Below are positions 45,266-56,656 of a DNA stretch of 64,000 bases, in pieces. Source of the stretch: Brachypodium distachyon (lineage: Eukaryota; Streptophyta; Magnoliopsida; Poales; Poaceae). The translations under genes were made by a program, and so were the position numbers. The notes under the pieces are model-generated. The model worked only from the letters and a program-made list of their open reading frames with translations. It had not been told where the DNA came from and ran no database searches. The stretch is taken from NCBI RefSeq assembly GCF_000005505.3, contig NC_016134.3:27789584-27853583 (forward strand), in the 5' to 3' direction. Positions within the stretch are counted from its first letter, which is position 1, and each line of letters opens with the position of its first letter.

Positions 45266-45935
45266 CCTGGCTCGTCCTTGACGAGGCGCAAAGTCTGCAG
45301 CGTGTGTGTGCTGCCGAGGAAGATCGGGAGGAGGCGCAGGAGGAACTACCAGACCGCTTCAGCCAGCAGCTGTGTCTGACCGGCGCCGGCGGCGGGGGCT
45401 CAAGGTGGGGCACGTTGCCGGTGACGATATGAACCCTCACCACCGGCAGAGTGTCGCCCGGCTCTCACTAGAAAGTTCGCCGTCTGACGATGTTGTTCCT
45501 CGCCGCCGGGACCTGGCCACGGCCCTCGTCCCGGGCTAGGTTGGCGACACGCTCGTCCTTGAACCATTGTGCCTAGGCCCTGCCGGTGTGGCGGTCCCAC
45601 TCCGGCAACGTCCGCTCCTCCTTCGCATAGCCAGCGAACTAGTAGTTCATGATGGCGACCTGGCGGCATGGACCCCATGGCACTGGCGGCGGGGGATGCC
45701 GCTGAGGCCGAGCACCCAGCCGGTCGGGAGGCGGCAGTTCGGTGGCGCGTGGTAATTCGCCCTGTGGAGGGCTTCGGCCTCCTCCAAGGCGAGCCAGCGG
45801 CGGCCCCAACCGCTCGCGGGGGCACCATCATCTTGGATAGATGTCAATGAGCGGGCGAGAGAGAAGAGGGGTGAGAGGAGAAGACTGGCGAGGGCAAGAA
45901 TGGCGAGCACCGCTTGGTTGGTGCTGCTTTTATAG
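45266..45935 (-). pseudogene. N-terminal half of the DNA-element cargo gene, with TATA box
   Basis: Minus-strand TATAAAA at 45928-45934, then a reading frame with SGWGRRWLALEEAEALHRAN and YHAPPNCRLPTGWVLGLSG, whose start codon appears changed to TTG. After frameshifts it continues as EWDRHTGRA and NIVRRRTF to LRLVKDEPG at the Angela border. It joins the piece at 3621-3240. I recall similar unannotated proteins from Triticeae repeats but cannot name a family. Confidence 0.5.
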
Positions 45936-46323
45936 GCGGGCGGTGTGAACATGGCGAGAAACGGGCGTTGAGAATGCGCGAGGGCGCACCGCGTGGCATC
46001 CGACCGGACAGGGCGGTGGTTTGACCCGGTGACCGCCATTAATCGTCTTGGAAGCCGACGGGAATCCGGTGAATATGATTAATGGACACTAACAGGGCGT
46101 ACCCATCGAAATAATGCGTGAAGCCGGCGCCCCGCTCGCTTCCCATGGGTTGGGTTCGGTCAGGGAGCGCCGGCTATTTTATTGGGCCGTGTCGACACAA
46201 AACTTCAATTGGAGAAGCCGACGTTTTTTTTAGAGAGGAATTGGGGAAGCAGTGTGTCGGGTTTTTTTGCGCCAGCGTCCCAAGCCCGTTTTGGGTCTTT
46301 ATAGACCTGGGCTGGAGATGCTC
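45936..46323. other. Terminal part of the PIF/Harbinger-like element
   Basis: Upstream of the cargo gene's TATA; ends with the inverted terminal repeat at 46310-46323. No gene seen. Confidence 0.5.
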
Positions 46324-47080
46324 TAAACGGGTTGGGCCCGAAATCCCGAGCTGGGCTCGGCCTCGGGCTCCGCTTCATCACCACCACCATAAAAGCCAGA
46401 CCGAGATCGTCCTCCGAACGATGGCATAAACCCCGTCCGCCGCCGCGACACAAGCCCGTCCGCCGCCGCCTCGACACAAGCCCGTCTGCCGCCGCCGTGT
46501 TGCGTGCGGCCCGAGCCGTCTGCACCGTCGAAGTCCGCCGCTGGAATCGGCTGGATACCTCAACCCCTGATCCCCAGTTAAAAACACCACGAGCCGTCCG
46601 CCGCCGCCGCGCTCCGCCTCGATCCATCTACCGCCGCGCCGCGACACCGTTGCCCAGCGCTCCGCCAGAAAGGGTTTAGTTTTGAGGTAAAAGATTACAC
46701 CTGTATTATGCTTACTCTTCTTTGGTCAGGTTTTGGTGTCAGGATCTGCTCTTGGTTAGAAGGGATTGTTTCCATCGAGTCCTCGACACTCAGGTTCAAA
46801 CTTTCCACCTCTCTTATTCCTCTTCGTTTTGGAATTTTATTACCTTACCATGGAATGATCATTTTGTCGGCCCCATTTTCTCATACTGTTGGTCTTTGAT
46901 TGGTTTTTTTCCTTGCTTGCATAGTAGTATGAACTCGAAATAGGTGAACTCTGTTCTATTTAATCCCGTTCAGTGTTCTTCATCGGTGAGTTGATGCTAA
47001 GTTACCTGTTTTCTTATCCTTTGTGGATTACTTGAAATACAAGAAATTGATAATTTTGTAGGCAAAAGACAGGACTATAG
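46324..47080. other. Intergenic DNA with a CCG-rich, leader-like stretch
   Basis: 46420-46500 repeats CCCGTCCGCCGCCG spaced by GACACAAG about three times. A possible donor (GAG then GTAAAA, near 46686) follows, reminiscent of a non-coding first exon. No convincing ORF. Confidence 0.35.
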
Positions 47081-47643
47081 CTGGCCGGTGATATCTTTGA
47101 ATCCAATCTTTCCTTTTAAATAATTTAATTGGTTAGCATAATATCTAACAAATAGAAAATCGAATAGTGGATAATCTGTTATGAAAGAAAGGAAACATTA
47201 TTTGAAGAATCAAGATTTGTGATTAATCATTGTCTTGTTTGTTGGATTAGGTCTAACTTTCTTGACTAAATTGCGAGCGTGGAACTTTACGAGATGAAAT
47301 AGGGAAAGACAGAAGATAGAACTTCAAAGGATAATTGAAGCGACTCGTTTTCGAAAAAGGAATAAAAATAAAGTAAATTCAAGGAAGAGCTTTCTTTTTT
47401 ATAAGGGCCCTTCAGGGGATAGTGGAATGCTTATCTTCTCCTCTTATTCCATATGGAATACAATCAGTTAAAATAAGAAGGAATAGCGGGAAATTCCACC
47501 TTTCACTCAAAAAAGAGGGTTAAATCCTAAAGAAATAATCCAAAATAGGAAGAAGTTTTTTTTTTCAAATTCAATTGTTTATTTCTTTTTTATTCCAAAA
47601 TTCCCCTGAAAATCCAATTGAATTTTTCAACTGGCCGGTGATA
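47081..47643. repeat. AT-rich insert flanked by 13-bp direct repeats
   Basis: CTGGCCGGTGATA occurs at 47081-47093 and again at 47631-47643, bracketing 537 bp of AT-rich DNA unlike its surroundings. It has no poly-A end or TIR. Its texture recalls organelle intergenic DNA, but I cannot identify a plastid or mitochondrial gene in it. Confidence 0.45.
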
Positions 47644-48484
47644 CTCCTTTTATGCTTCTATTTTTGGCATCCTCAAAAGGAGGATCATGGATTAGCTGGT
47701 CGACAAAGATGTCAAGTTTTCTTCTTTCAGATCAGCTTTCCGCTGGTTTAATGGCTTTCCTATTCTTTTTGTGGTGCGGTACATTAGCAGCTTGAGTGAG
47801 CATGTCATTCTCCATTCTACAAGCGGCAGGGAGTGAAAAACAAATAAGATAGAAATAGCACGTGTGCATTTGATGATGATTATGCAATGGTTTACTTCAG
47901 TTAGATAAACCTCTCACAATCTTGGTGAAGGTACTAAACAATGTTTCCTTACACAGGTAAAAATGCCTACATAGGTCTTTACATGGTTATTTGTGCATGT
48001 CATGTGCAGACTTCTCTTCATTTTGTTAGGTTGATTTTTGCATAACATAATATGGAGTTGAAGGTCTTCTTCTGGTACTTTCAATAAAGACGGGTGGGAA
48101 ATTCTATAAACGCTCAATTGTTCATGAATTAACATGAGTTTTCTGGTCATTAAATCTGCCGGAGAGAAAATGTAACTGGGTGTTGATTTATGTTTTTCGG
48201 TCTGAACATTTCCATTGTGGAATGACATGTAAAAAGAGTAAACAAGTAATAAAACATCTTGTCTTCGTTCCACCTCTATCTACTGGTGAAAGGCACCATG
48301 CAGATTGTGCAAGAATGAACATGTGTATAACTTCACCTATTTTGGGAACACTTTCCTGATTCTTCTGTTGCAATCTTTCAATATTTTTTTGGCTTGCCAT
48401 CAGTTATAGTGTTTGATAATACCTTTCTGTAATTCTTCTCTAACTGAATTATGCTTTGACAAATATATGAGTTATAGTGCTTGC
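47644..48484. other. Intergenic DNA, no gene seen
   Basis: AT-rich, short ORFs only; the longest (48273-47914, minus) has no recognisable motif. Confidence 0.4.
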
Positions 48485-50352
48485 GCCATTTGGAATTCTC
48501 AAGGGGAATGATGCTTTCAGAGCTTTGTGAGAGCACTCTCATTGTACTTTCTTGCTCATCATGTAAGAATTCGACATTAATTTGAACACAAAAAGCATGA
48601 TCACCGTCTAATTGCGGTGAATATTCTTGTATTTTCTGTGATTAGTTATGACATATGACGGACAATAACCAGATACACTTTTCACGTGTTGTACCATGAA
48701 ATCTGCAAGACTGACAGTTGCTTTGGTGCCTTGCCAAATCAGTTAACCAATGTATTGATATTACTTGTGCAAGAGTCTTATTGGAGATTAAAAGAAGTTG
48801 ATCTTCGGGAAGGAAAACCGCGACCCTCTTTGTGAAAAATCTCAAGTTAAATATGGAGATCACGAAGATACAAAGTTCCATAGTTTACATCCATAAGACC
48901 TCGACTACACCACCTATTATCTTCAGCAAGCTGAAGAATGAAGCTCGCTATTGGGCGCTCGTGGGTGATAAGCTTCTGAGGAGTATTATGCCGGGATAGT
49001 AGGCCTTTGTTATTGTCCTTTTCTTTTCCTTTTCCTTTTCAACCTTGTTTGAACTCCTTATTTAATGAGATGAGGCAAAGCCTTTGCTTCCGTTTTAAAA
49101 AAATAAATAGTTTACACGGTGGAAAGTTCAAGTGCAAAAAATGTCTCTGCTGAACAAGGTAGTTATGCTCTGTCTATTATAGAATAATGCTTGGAAAAAT
49201 ATATGTCCGGTGCGCCAAGGACAAGACTTCCGTTGAATTAACACTGAGTTATAGTTAGACGAATTCTTCTTGTTTGTGACCTGGCTAGACTTTCACTGAA
49301 TTTGCACTTAATTAAAGTTCAGCAATTAATAATTCTTAGGGAACAATATCTTCTTGTTGCTTGAGTATATTAAAATACATTTATCCACGTTTCTGATTCA
49401 ACTAGACCGAATTAAACGCCTTAGAAAAAGATTAGTTCGACATGAACTTTGAAATCTTAGCCGTGTTGCTTTGTCCCCTCGGGAATTGCTTGTCTGTACA
49501 TTCTCATTCTCTCGAATCGACCGTCTTTTCCTCGAAAAAAAATCTTAGCTGTGTAAAGTGTAAACTCCTTGTTGATCTTGATTCTGATTGAAAGCCCATG
49601 ATATTAGATTATAATACTTTGATGGACAGATGATGGCGTTGCATTTTTTATATTGTTTTTAATTTATTTGAACCATCTACTTTTTCTTCCGTTGTAGAGT
49701 TATGGTGGATTTTGTACTATTAAATGTTTTTGTTTTACTCCAGAAGACATGAAATCAATACTTTTGATTAGCTGGGTTGCACCATTAGGCATACTCACAA
49801 GAATGATATTTTTGGTGCTTTGTGGCAGCGCTCTTATTGTACTTTCTTGCTTATCAGTTCAGAATTCGAACACAGACGACATGATCATGTTCCCATTGTG
49901 GTGAATATTCTTGCATACCTGTGATAGTTATGACATGACGTACAATAATCAGATATTATTATTGGATACTATTTACATTTTAGTGCTCTTTTCACGTCTT
50001 GCACCACAAAATCTGCAACACTGACGACAGTTACTTTGGTGCCTTGCCAAATCAGTTAATCACTGAATTGATATTACGTGTGCAGAGTCTTATTTGGAGA
50101 TTAAAAGAAGTGTCTCTTCACGAAGGTAAACCATGTCCTCGATCTCTGTTAGACAACTGTTAAATTTGGAGATCATGAACATATGAAGTCCCATAGTTTA
50201 CATGCATTCTGGAAAGTTTAATCCAAAAAATGTCTCTGCCGAACAAGGTAGTTATGCTTTGTCTATTATATAATAATGCTTTGAAAAATAAATGTCCAGT
50301 ATGCCAAGGGCAGCACTTTCGTTGAATTAATTCTGAGTTATAGTTAACGAAT
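48485..50352. repeat. Imperfect tandem duplication (copies about 48485-49265 and 49780-50352)
   Basis: Shared anchors: GGTGCCTTGCCAAATCAGTTAA (48731 and 50039), GAACAAGGTAGTTATGCT (49154 and 50241) and TTTCTTGCT near 48550/49845. Copy 1 carries a LINE insertion that copy 2 lacks. No coding potential seen. Confidence 0.7.
48890..49106 (+). mobile_element. 5'-truncated LINE (L1-type) with 10-bp TSD
   Basis: The + frame ends with SKLKNEARYWALVGDKLLRS and IMPG, the C-terminus I know from grass L1-like LINE ORF2, then a 3' UTR with ATGAGGCAAAGCC and an A-rich tail. ATAGTTTACA flanks it (48880-48889, 49107-49116). The empty site is seen in the duplicate near 50194. Confidence 0.82.
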
Positions 50353-50704
50353 CGGATTGAAGCATATTGTTTCTTACGTTTGTGCTTACATTAGATTTTG
50401 GTAAGATCTATGTAAATATATTAGTGCCATTTTCCATATAGGTTCTATTTTAGACTACACTTAATTCGTATTTACATTGAAAGTTTAATTATTTATCGAT
50501 ATCTTAACATGTGGGCAGATATGCATGTCTATGAGTTTATACATAGTATCCATTGAATAGCAAAATTAATAGACACCAAGTTTGGTTTCAAAATTTATAG
50601 TGCATGCTTCTCTATATATGATTATATTACTAAATCCACACTAACATCAGAGAAAATTAATGCATTCCACATATTTTTTCTGAATGTAACATGCCTGCTA
50701 ATTC

Positions 50705-50770
50705 ACCACAAGAAATCCGTCGGTCCATGACGGTTCACTCTCGACGGTCTCAAGATCGTCACCGACGGTA
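50705..50770. mobile_element. Possible CACTA-type terminus remnant
   Basis: CACCACAAGAAATCCGTCGG resembles a CACTACAAGAAA terminus, followed by repeated GACGGT motifs and an inverted pair CCGTCGGT/ACCGACGG (50717-50724, 50761-50768). I did not find the other end. Confidence 0.3.
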
Positions 50771-50825
50771 CGAATCTGAAAACTAGAGGTTGAATATTTT
50801 CTGACTCACCCATACTTTGTCCAGT

Positions 50826-51300
50826 ATATCATCACAAGGGATATGGTATATCGTGCCCGTGTTTGGCAAATTAAAGACTCCTGTATTCAATGAGTGGGTT
50901 GCGGTTATTGATATAGATGCGCTGGCTTCAGTCCTCCAACACTCACCAATTTTTGAAATCCTCACCCTTCAGCTTCATCAGAGTGAGGTTTGTATTCTGT
51001 ATATACAATGCTAGTATTAGTATATCTTTAAATGTATGTTCAATTGATTTCACTGAAGTACTTTGTGTCCAATAGGACCTCGTAACCATGATAGTAGCTG
51101 AAGAAAACTATGATCCAAGAGAACAGCCATTTGCATGCACACACCTTGTGGTAGTCAACATTGAATGTCAATAGGCCGATGGGAAGGTTTGCAAAATTTT
51201 GAAGTTCTTCAGTACATGTGGCATACTCGCTGAGAAAACTAGCATCAAGAAGACCATAGGATTGTGGTCAGATTTTAAGCTAACTGTTAGTCACTTCATG
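50826..51300 (+). pseudogene. F-box/LRR gene fragment (exon 2 and 3 equivalents)
   Basis: 50826-50993 translates to IVPVFGKLKTPVFNEWVAV and LASVLQHSPIFEILTLQLH, aligned with exon 2 of the gene at 1505-1666, and ends before GT at 50994. 51075-51295 gives DLVTMIVAEENYD, a stop (TAG), then KILKFFSTCGILAEKTSIKK, aligned with exon 3. No exon 1 precedes it within 3 kb. Old, unrelated in detail to the closer copies at 54-59 kb. Confidence 0.7.
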
Positions 51301-53129
51301 CTTCATGTCTTGTGCAATGCAATTTCTGAGTTGTTTTCTTTCTGAGACAAAGAACTTCTGACTTCTACATTCTCAGATGTCAACATCAACTAGGGTGTAT
51401 GACACACACCCTTTACCAATCCATACATATTGAACGTCCATTACCCTTTAATAGAGTTGGATTCCAACATGATGGAGTTCTTCTAGTTAATCTGTAGTTG
51501 CTGGTGACACTACAAGTCTATAACAGCTGGCGTAAATTGTCATTGACTCACGGTGCCTATAAAGCTGTAGTCATCCATGCAAAACCATTTGGTGGGTTTG
51601 ATTCCCCTTTTTTCTTTAATTACTGGTCAAAATTATAACTGTTCTCATCTTCAATCGCAGTTTTTTTCTCCCATTTCTTTTACTCGAAATCTCCAATTAT
51701 CGTGCTTTTTTTCTGTTTTAGTAATTTGAACTTTAGACCCTGGTGAGAGATTAATAAAATGTATCACTTCTCATCAATCCAGGAAGGATATAATGGTCCT
51801 GCACTTCTTTCTAGATAATGGTGCCTCATTATTTTGCTCTTCTCAACAGGGTTTGATAGCCATCCTAGCATCTCCCCTACTGACTAAAGCCTGAAACACA
51901 CTTGATGCTTGGCTTCCAGAAAGAGTGATATATTTGGGCATCATCTGCTAATATTTTGAGAGGGTGTGGTTTATTTGCAATCTTTCTGAAGTTTTTAGGA
52001 AGTTCAGATCATTCGGGATTGCTTCCTAAAAAACAAAAGATCATTCGGGATTGGTATGCGTACACTTGACTCCACTTAGTCAAAAACAGGAACGTTAAGC
52101 AATAAACTGATAACAAAACTTCTTAAGATGGCGGTATGAGGCAGAGGCATCGCCGGACACCCGACAGAAAACACAAACGTCAGGGTTGATGTACTCGTAG
52201 ATAATAGAATTACATTTTAAGATAGCAAAAGGCGACGAAAGCATTTTTCGGGGTGCGGAGCTAGAGGCGAAGCTGGATTCTTCATGTTTCTGTTTTCACC
52301 TATGAATGTCTATGATTCTCAAATGGTGTCGTGTCTCATCTTTGATAGTGAACAGAAAATGATTATTCAGTTCTTCATTTTTTGTGGAAAATTACATCTA
52401 CTCTTTTGTGTAAACGGTTTTGTTACATCCAGGATATTAAACTAATTTTCTTTATCGTGCATGTACTAAATGTAAATAATACTTTTGATGGAGCCTGCCT
52501 CCCAATGTGCTAATAATCACATCACTTTAGGATAAAATACGAGCTACCATCGAATTAAACAGGAAGGTTATTCTGCATGTTCCTGATAGGTATTCTTTTT
52601 GAAAAAAATGCATTTCTGAGCTCATGGATCAAATGGACTGTGTCATACACTAATAGTGGTAGCATGTTTCCCCGAAATTGTTTGCTTGGTTGAGTTGCTA
52701 ATTTCAGATTGGAATACTAATTATCTTGTCAAACGTGAAGCATACAACGAAGGGTTGGGCGTCATCATTGCTTAAGGTGTGGAAGCATTGAAAAATCTGG
52801 TAAAGGGCATGAAAGAGGTTTGTTGCAAATGCATATATAGATTTCTAATTGTGGATTCAATTCACATTATCTTCTTGTTATATTAGTTTGAAGCTGCAAT
52901 TATTTACTTAAACTTAACTGTTTGGCGTCATTAATTGTAGATCTAAAAGATTTCATGTATGAACTGCATAGTGCATAAGCAGGTACCCTTGATGGATGAT
53001 AGGTTTGATTCATTTTATTAGAATTGAAATGCATGTTACTATCATATCCGTAGCAAAAATTTCTTTTTATTAGTGTTTGCAAATTCATGTTTCCCTCCAA
53101 TCCGTATCCGGATCAAAAAGAGGTTCCAT
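51301..53129. other. Intergenic DNA, no gene seen
   Basis: AT-rich DNA with a short local duplication near 51998-52056 (GATCATTCGGGATTG twice). No ORF or TE border I can support. Confidence 0.4.
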
Positions 53130-53452
53130 ACTTTTGATGCTATAAAGGGCCATGGAGGGGAATGAACTAGATGTTAGTTAAAGGAACTCCCCTCCCAACC
53201 ACTCCCAACCCTAACCGAACTCCAAAGTGGTTTTCTTCCTTAACTGATGTGATCCCCTCTCACCTCTGCCGCTGGGATCTGATGTCGCCGGTCATTGCGT
53301 CTTGGAGAAACTCTCATTTTCCTCCACCACCTAGCTCAGGTTGTTCGCCTTCTTGGTGTCCAGTCGTAGTTGCTGTGTTGTCATCCAAGTTGGGAAATCC
53401 TTTATGTTTTAAGGAAAAAATGTTAAATGAAAACTAATTGAAAGCCTGTTCA
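53130..53452 (+). repeat. Module spacer, copy 1
   Basis: Shares sequence with the reverse complement of about 56657-56960 and with about 57470-57777 (for example AACTCCCCTCCCAACCACTC, and GGGATCTG near 53274). It is followed by a MITE and an F-box pseudogene, as in the other two copies. Confidence 0.6.
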
Positions 53453-54253
53453 GGACCTGTTTGATTCAAAGGATTTCCAAAGAATCCTTTGGATTTTTCC
53501 TATCTGCATCCTTTGGACAAAGGATTGCAAACCATAGAAAATTCCTTAGGATTTATTTCCATTTGATTACATAGGAAATTTTTCATCCACTCCAACGTCT
53601 TGGAAAGAATCTTATGTTTTTCCTATACACAATCAAACTGTTGGAACACACACTCAAGAACACAAGGAGACACAAGAGTGAGTTTGGCGTCAGGCTGCCT
53701 CACGCAGCACAACATTTCATCTCATCTTTTTCTCGTTAACTCTTAAACAAACCGGTTACAATGCTTTAAATAGACCACACGCACACACCTAGCCTGACCA
53801 ACTAACTTCCTAGTTTTATGCCACTCAGGCATGCACCAATGACGCACTAACAAACTAACTAACCATGACCTCTTCTTTCTCCTAGAATCACTCTAGGATC
53901 AACACGTCCAGCCCACACATGCAGCTAGCACTCGAGATGGCCGGGCTTGTTCAGCAGCTTCACGTGACCGGCCGCATCGCACGGTACGACGGCATGTCGC
54001 CTTCGTGTTGCATCGCACAACACCTCTCGGCATCTCACCTTCACGCTCATCTAGCTAAAACTTCGCCGGACTCGTACGCATCGCACGTCGCTCGCCGGAC
54101 GCCTAACTACATGCATAAACGAAAACTAAACATGCAAATACAAGAATCAAGATCATTGCTTTACACAAACATCATTTGGATCTTGCAGTATTCAAGATAG
54201 CATGACACTAGCTTTGTCCTGCATTTTCTTGTTCCCAAGAATCAAAAAGGCCC
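53453..54253. mobile_element. MITE copy 1, interrupted by a solo LTR
   Basis: Starts GGACCTGTTTGATTC and ends GAATCAAAAAGGCCC, an imperfect inverted terminal pair. Without the solo LTR it is about 270 bp. Related copies at 56375-56656 (inverted) and 57778-58040. hAT or PIF type cannot be decided. Confidence 0.55.
53639..54165 (-). mobile_element. Solo LTR (527 bp) with perfect 5-bp TSD
   Basis: TGTTGGAAC...CTTTACA bounded by CAAAC on both sides (53634-53638, 54166-54170). On the minus strand a TATTTAAA box lies inside, suggesting minus orientation. No internal region is present. Probably the product of LTR-LTR recombination. Confidence 0.78.
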
Positions 54254-54489
54254 TAAGAAGGCCATCACATTTGATGAGGCCATATATCAACTCTTTTTCA
54301 CACTAGTCAGTTGTGCAATTGGAGTAGTCTTTTGTCTGCCCACAGCTTCCGGTAGGCGAAGTTGTTGACTTCATTGTTTGTCGGAAACTCTGAATTTTCT
54401 TAAGACTCTACGAGTTTTCCTCTCCTTTCTTTGCTTGGTCATCTCATGACTCTCCTCTCCTTCATGTAGATACTCCATGCATGTTCGAC

Positions 54490-55235
54490 ATGATGGCTAA
54501 GGGGTGTAAGAACAAAACAGGAGCCCCGTGGAGTGGTAAGGACTGCATCTGCGTGCTTTGTCCTGACGAACTCTTGCATCAAGTGCTCTCCTTGTTGCCG
54601 GCAGATGAGGCCATGAGGACATTCATGCTCTCCCACCAGTGGCGCTACCTCTAGAGGTTCACGCCCAGCCTCCTCCTTAGATACGTCGGACCGGGGACAT
54701 GGTTCAAGAGCCTAGAGAAATACAACAAGTGCGTCAATAACCTGATCTTTTTTTGTGAACTCTCACCTCTTATCGACTGCGAATTCAATCCGTATCCAGA
54801 TGTGTCTCGTGAGTCATACCCATACATGGACGTGTGGATTCACTATACGTAATGTGCCAGGTTCAGGTGCTTGAAATCAATTGTTACAATGCTAGCGTTG
54901 ACCGAATAAACATTGACATGCCTTTGCTGCCAAACATTTGAGGATATTAAAATAATCTTACTTTGTGAATTTCTCTATGGATTTCTCCAACTTGCCAGTA
55001 TTGGAGGATCTAAATATGAAAGAATGCGGCATTTGGATGCAGGAGATGTCATCTATATCACTGCAGCGTATGAGCATTTCTACATGTTACGTAGATGATG
55101 AGATCCGCATTTTGATTTTTGCACCATGTCTTACTTCACTTCTTAGCCATTTTCAAAGCAGGCTTTCTTTGCTTGAAAATGTGCATTGCTAGAAACATCT
55201 TACGTTAGGCTGGACGTCGACAGTTTGGTTCATAG
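54490..55235 (+). pseudogene. F-box/LRR pseudogene, module copy 1
   Basis: ATG at 54490, then an F-box: CPDELLHQVLSLLPADEAMR, LSHQWRYL, with the conserved Trp codon changed to TAG. The LRR part follows (GPGTWFKSLEKYNK, LSPLIDCEFNPYPD) with further stops (TAA near 54850). A last open part (NFSMDFSNLPVLEDLNMKEC) runs to about 55235. Close to exon 1 of the gene at position 1 and to 58225-59100. It ends where an inverted copy begins. Confidence 0.8.
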
Positions 55236-56170
55236 CCTTATGTAAGTTGTTTCTAGTAATGGCATTTTTTCAAGCAACGGAGTCCTTCCATGAAAATTGT
55301 CAAGCAGAAGTAAAGTAATATATGATGCAGAAATCAAAACGCGGATATCGTCATCTACATGACATGTAAAAATGCTCAGAGATGTAGCGATATGGATGAC
55401 ATCTCCTGCGTCCAAATGGATCCACCAATACCGGCAAGTCGGAGATATCCACAGAGAAATCAACAAACTGTAGAAAGATCCTCAAATGTTGGGACAAGAG
55501 AGGCATATCGAATTTTATTTTGTCACCAATACCATTGTAATAAATGATTTCAAGCAACTGAACATGTCTCATTACAAAGTATTGAATCCATATGTCCATG
55601 TGTGGGTATGCATCATGGGCCTCATTTGGATATGGAGTGATTTCGTAGTTCACAAGAGGTGAGAGCTCGCGAAGGAAGATCAGCTTGTTGACGAACTTGT
55701 TGTATTTCTCTAAACTCTTGAACCATGTTCTCGGTCCAGTGTAGTAGAGGATAGCACCATGTCTTACTTCACTTCTTCTTGACCATTTTTCAAGGCAGGT
55801 TTCCTTTGCTTGAAAACATGTCATGTATAGAAACATCTTACGTGAGGCTGAACAGGACGTCGACAGTTTAGTTTACAACCTAACATAAGTTGTTTCTAGC
55901 AATGGCATGTTTTCAAGCAAGGGAGTCTTGCCATGAAATCTTCAAGAAGTAAAGTAATACATGGTGTAGAAATCAAAAAGCGGATCTCATAATCTAGGTG
56001 ACAGGTAGAAATGCTCAGCCAAAGTATTGATATGGATGACATCTCCTGCTTCCAAATGACGCATTCTTCTTGGGTCCAAACACGGATCTCATCATCTATG
56101 TGATCATTTAAAATGTGAAGTAAGACATGGTGCAGAAATCAATACCGGCAAGTTGAAGATATTCTCCTGA
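55236..56170 (-). pseudogene. Inverted F-box/LRR fragments, module copy 2
   Basis: Minus strand from about 55745: YYTGPRTWFKSLEKYNKFVN, LSPLVNYEITPYPNEAHDAY, LRIFLQFVDFSVDISDLPVL, down to LEKMPLLETTYIRL at 55230. 55755-55880 is a short + strand repeat of 55130-55235. 55885-56170 is again minus-strand LRR fragment, partly scrambled. So + and - copies abut twice, forming fold-back structures. The F-box itself is missing. Confidence 0.72.
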
Positions 56171-56374
56171 CATGAGAAACATGAGAAGACCCAGTGAAAA
56201 AATGGAGAGTACATCCTGTTGGGACCAGAATTTTCAGACCACGGAGTGAAGGAAGTCAACAACTCCAACAGCCTGCGGGGCAGATGAAAGACTAAGTTGG
56301 TGGCTCAACTGACTGCCTGAAAAAGTCTCAATATATGGGCTAATAAAATCTCACTGACCTTGATAGACTTTTGA

Positions 56375-56656
56375 CTCACATGATTCTTAAAACCCAGGAA
56401 CAGGAAAAACAATTAGGATCAACGAGTCATATATGTCATCTTGAATACTACAAAATTCAAATTGTGTTTTATTGCACATAAGAAAAACATAATTCTGAAG
56501 TGGTTCGAATGGATGGAATTTTTCATATGAAATCTTGTGCAGATGAACCCTAAGGAAAAATTATATGTTTTGCAATCTTATGAATCAAAGGATGCATGTA
56601 GGAGAAAACTTGGAGGATTAGAATCGTCCATAAATCCTTTGGATCAAAGAGGCCCT
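56375..56656. mobile_element. MITE copy 2 (inverted orientation)
   Basis: Reverse-complement relative of 57778-58040; GGATCAAAGAGGCCC at 56641-56655 matches GGGCCTCTATGATCC at 57778-57792. Confidence 0.6.

Larger units (their letters stand above)
3045..46323 (-). mobile_element. PIF/Harbinger-like DNA element, outermost layer of the nested stack
   Basis: Left end GAGCATCTCCAGCC (3045-3058) is matched by an inverted copy ending at 46323. Both are flanked directly by TAA (3042-3044 and 46324-46326), the 3-bp target duplication expected for PIF/Harbinger. Without the inserted Angela block the element is only about 1.6 kb (3045-3621 plus 45266-46323). It carries a minus-strand cargo gene, with no recognisable transposase, so it was probably non-autonomous. 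The superfamily rests on TIR and TSD alone. Confidence 0.6.

Noticed and set aside
47094..47630. Plastid DNA insertion
   Set aside because: The texture suggests it, but I could not identify any plastid gene or spacer with confidence, so I list only the flanking repeats.
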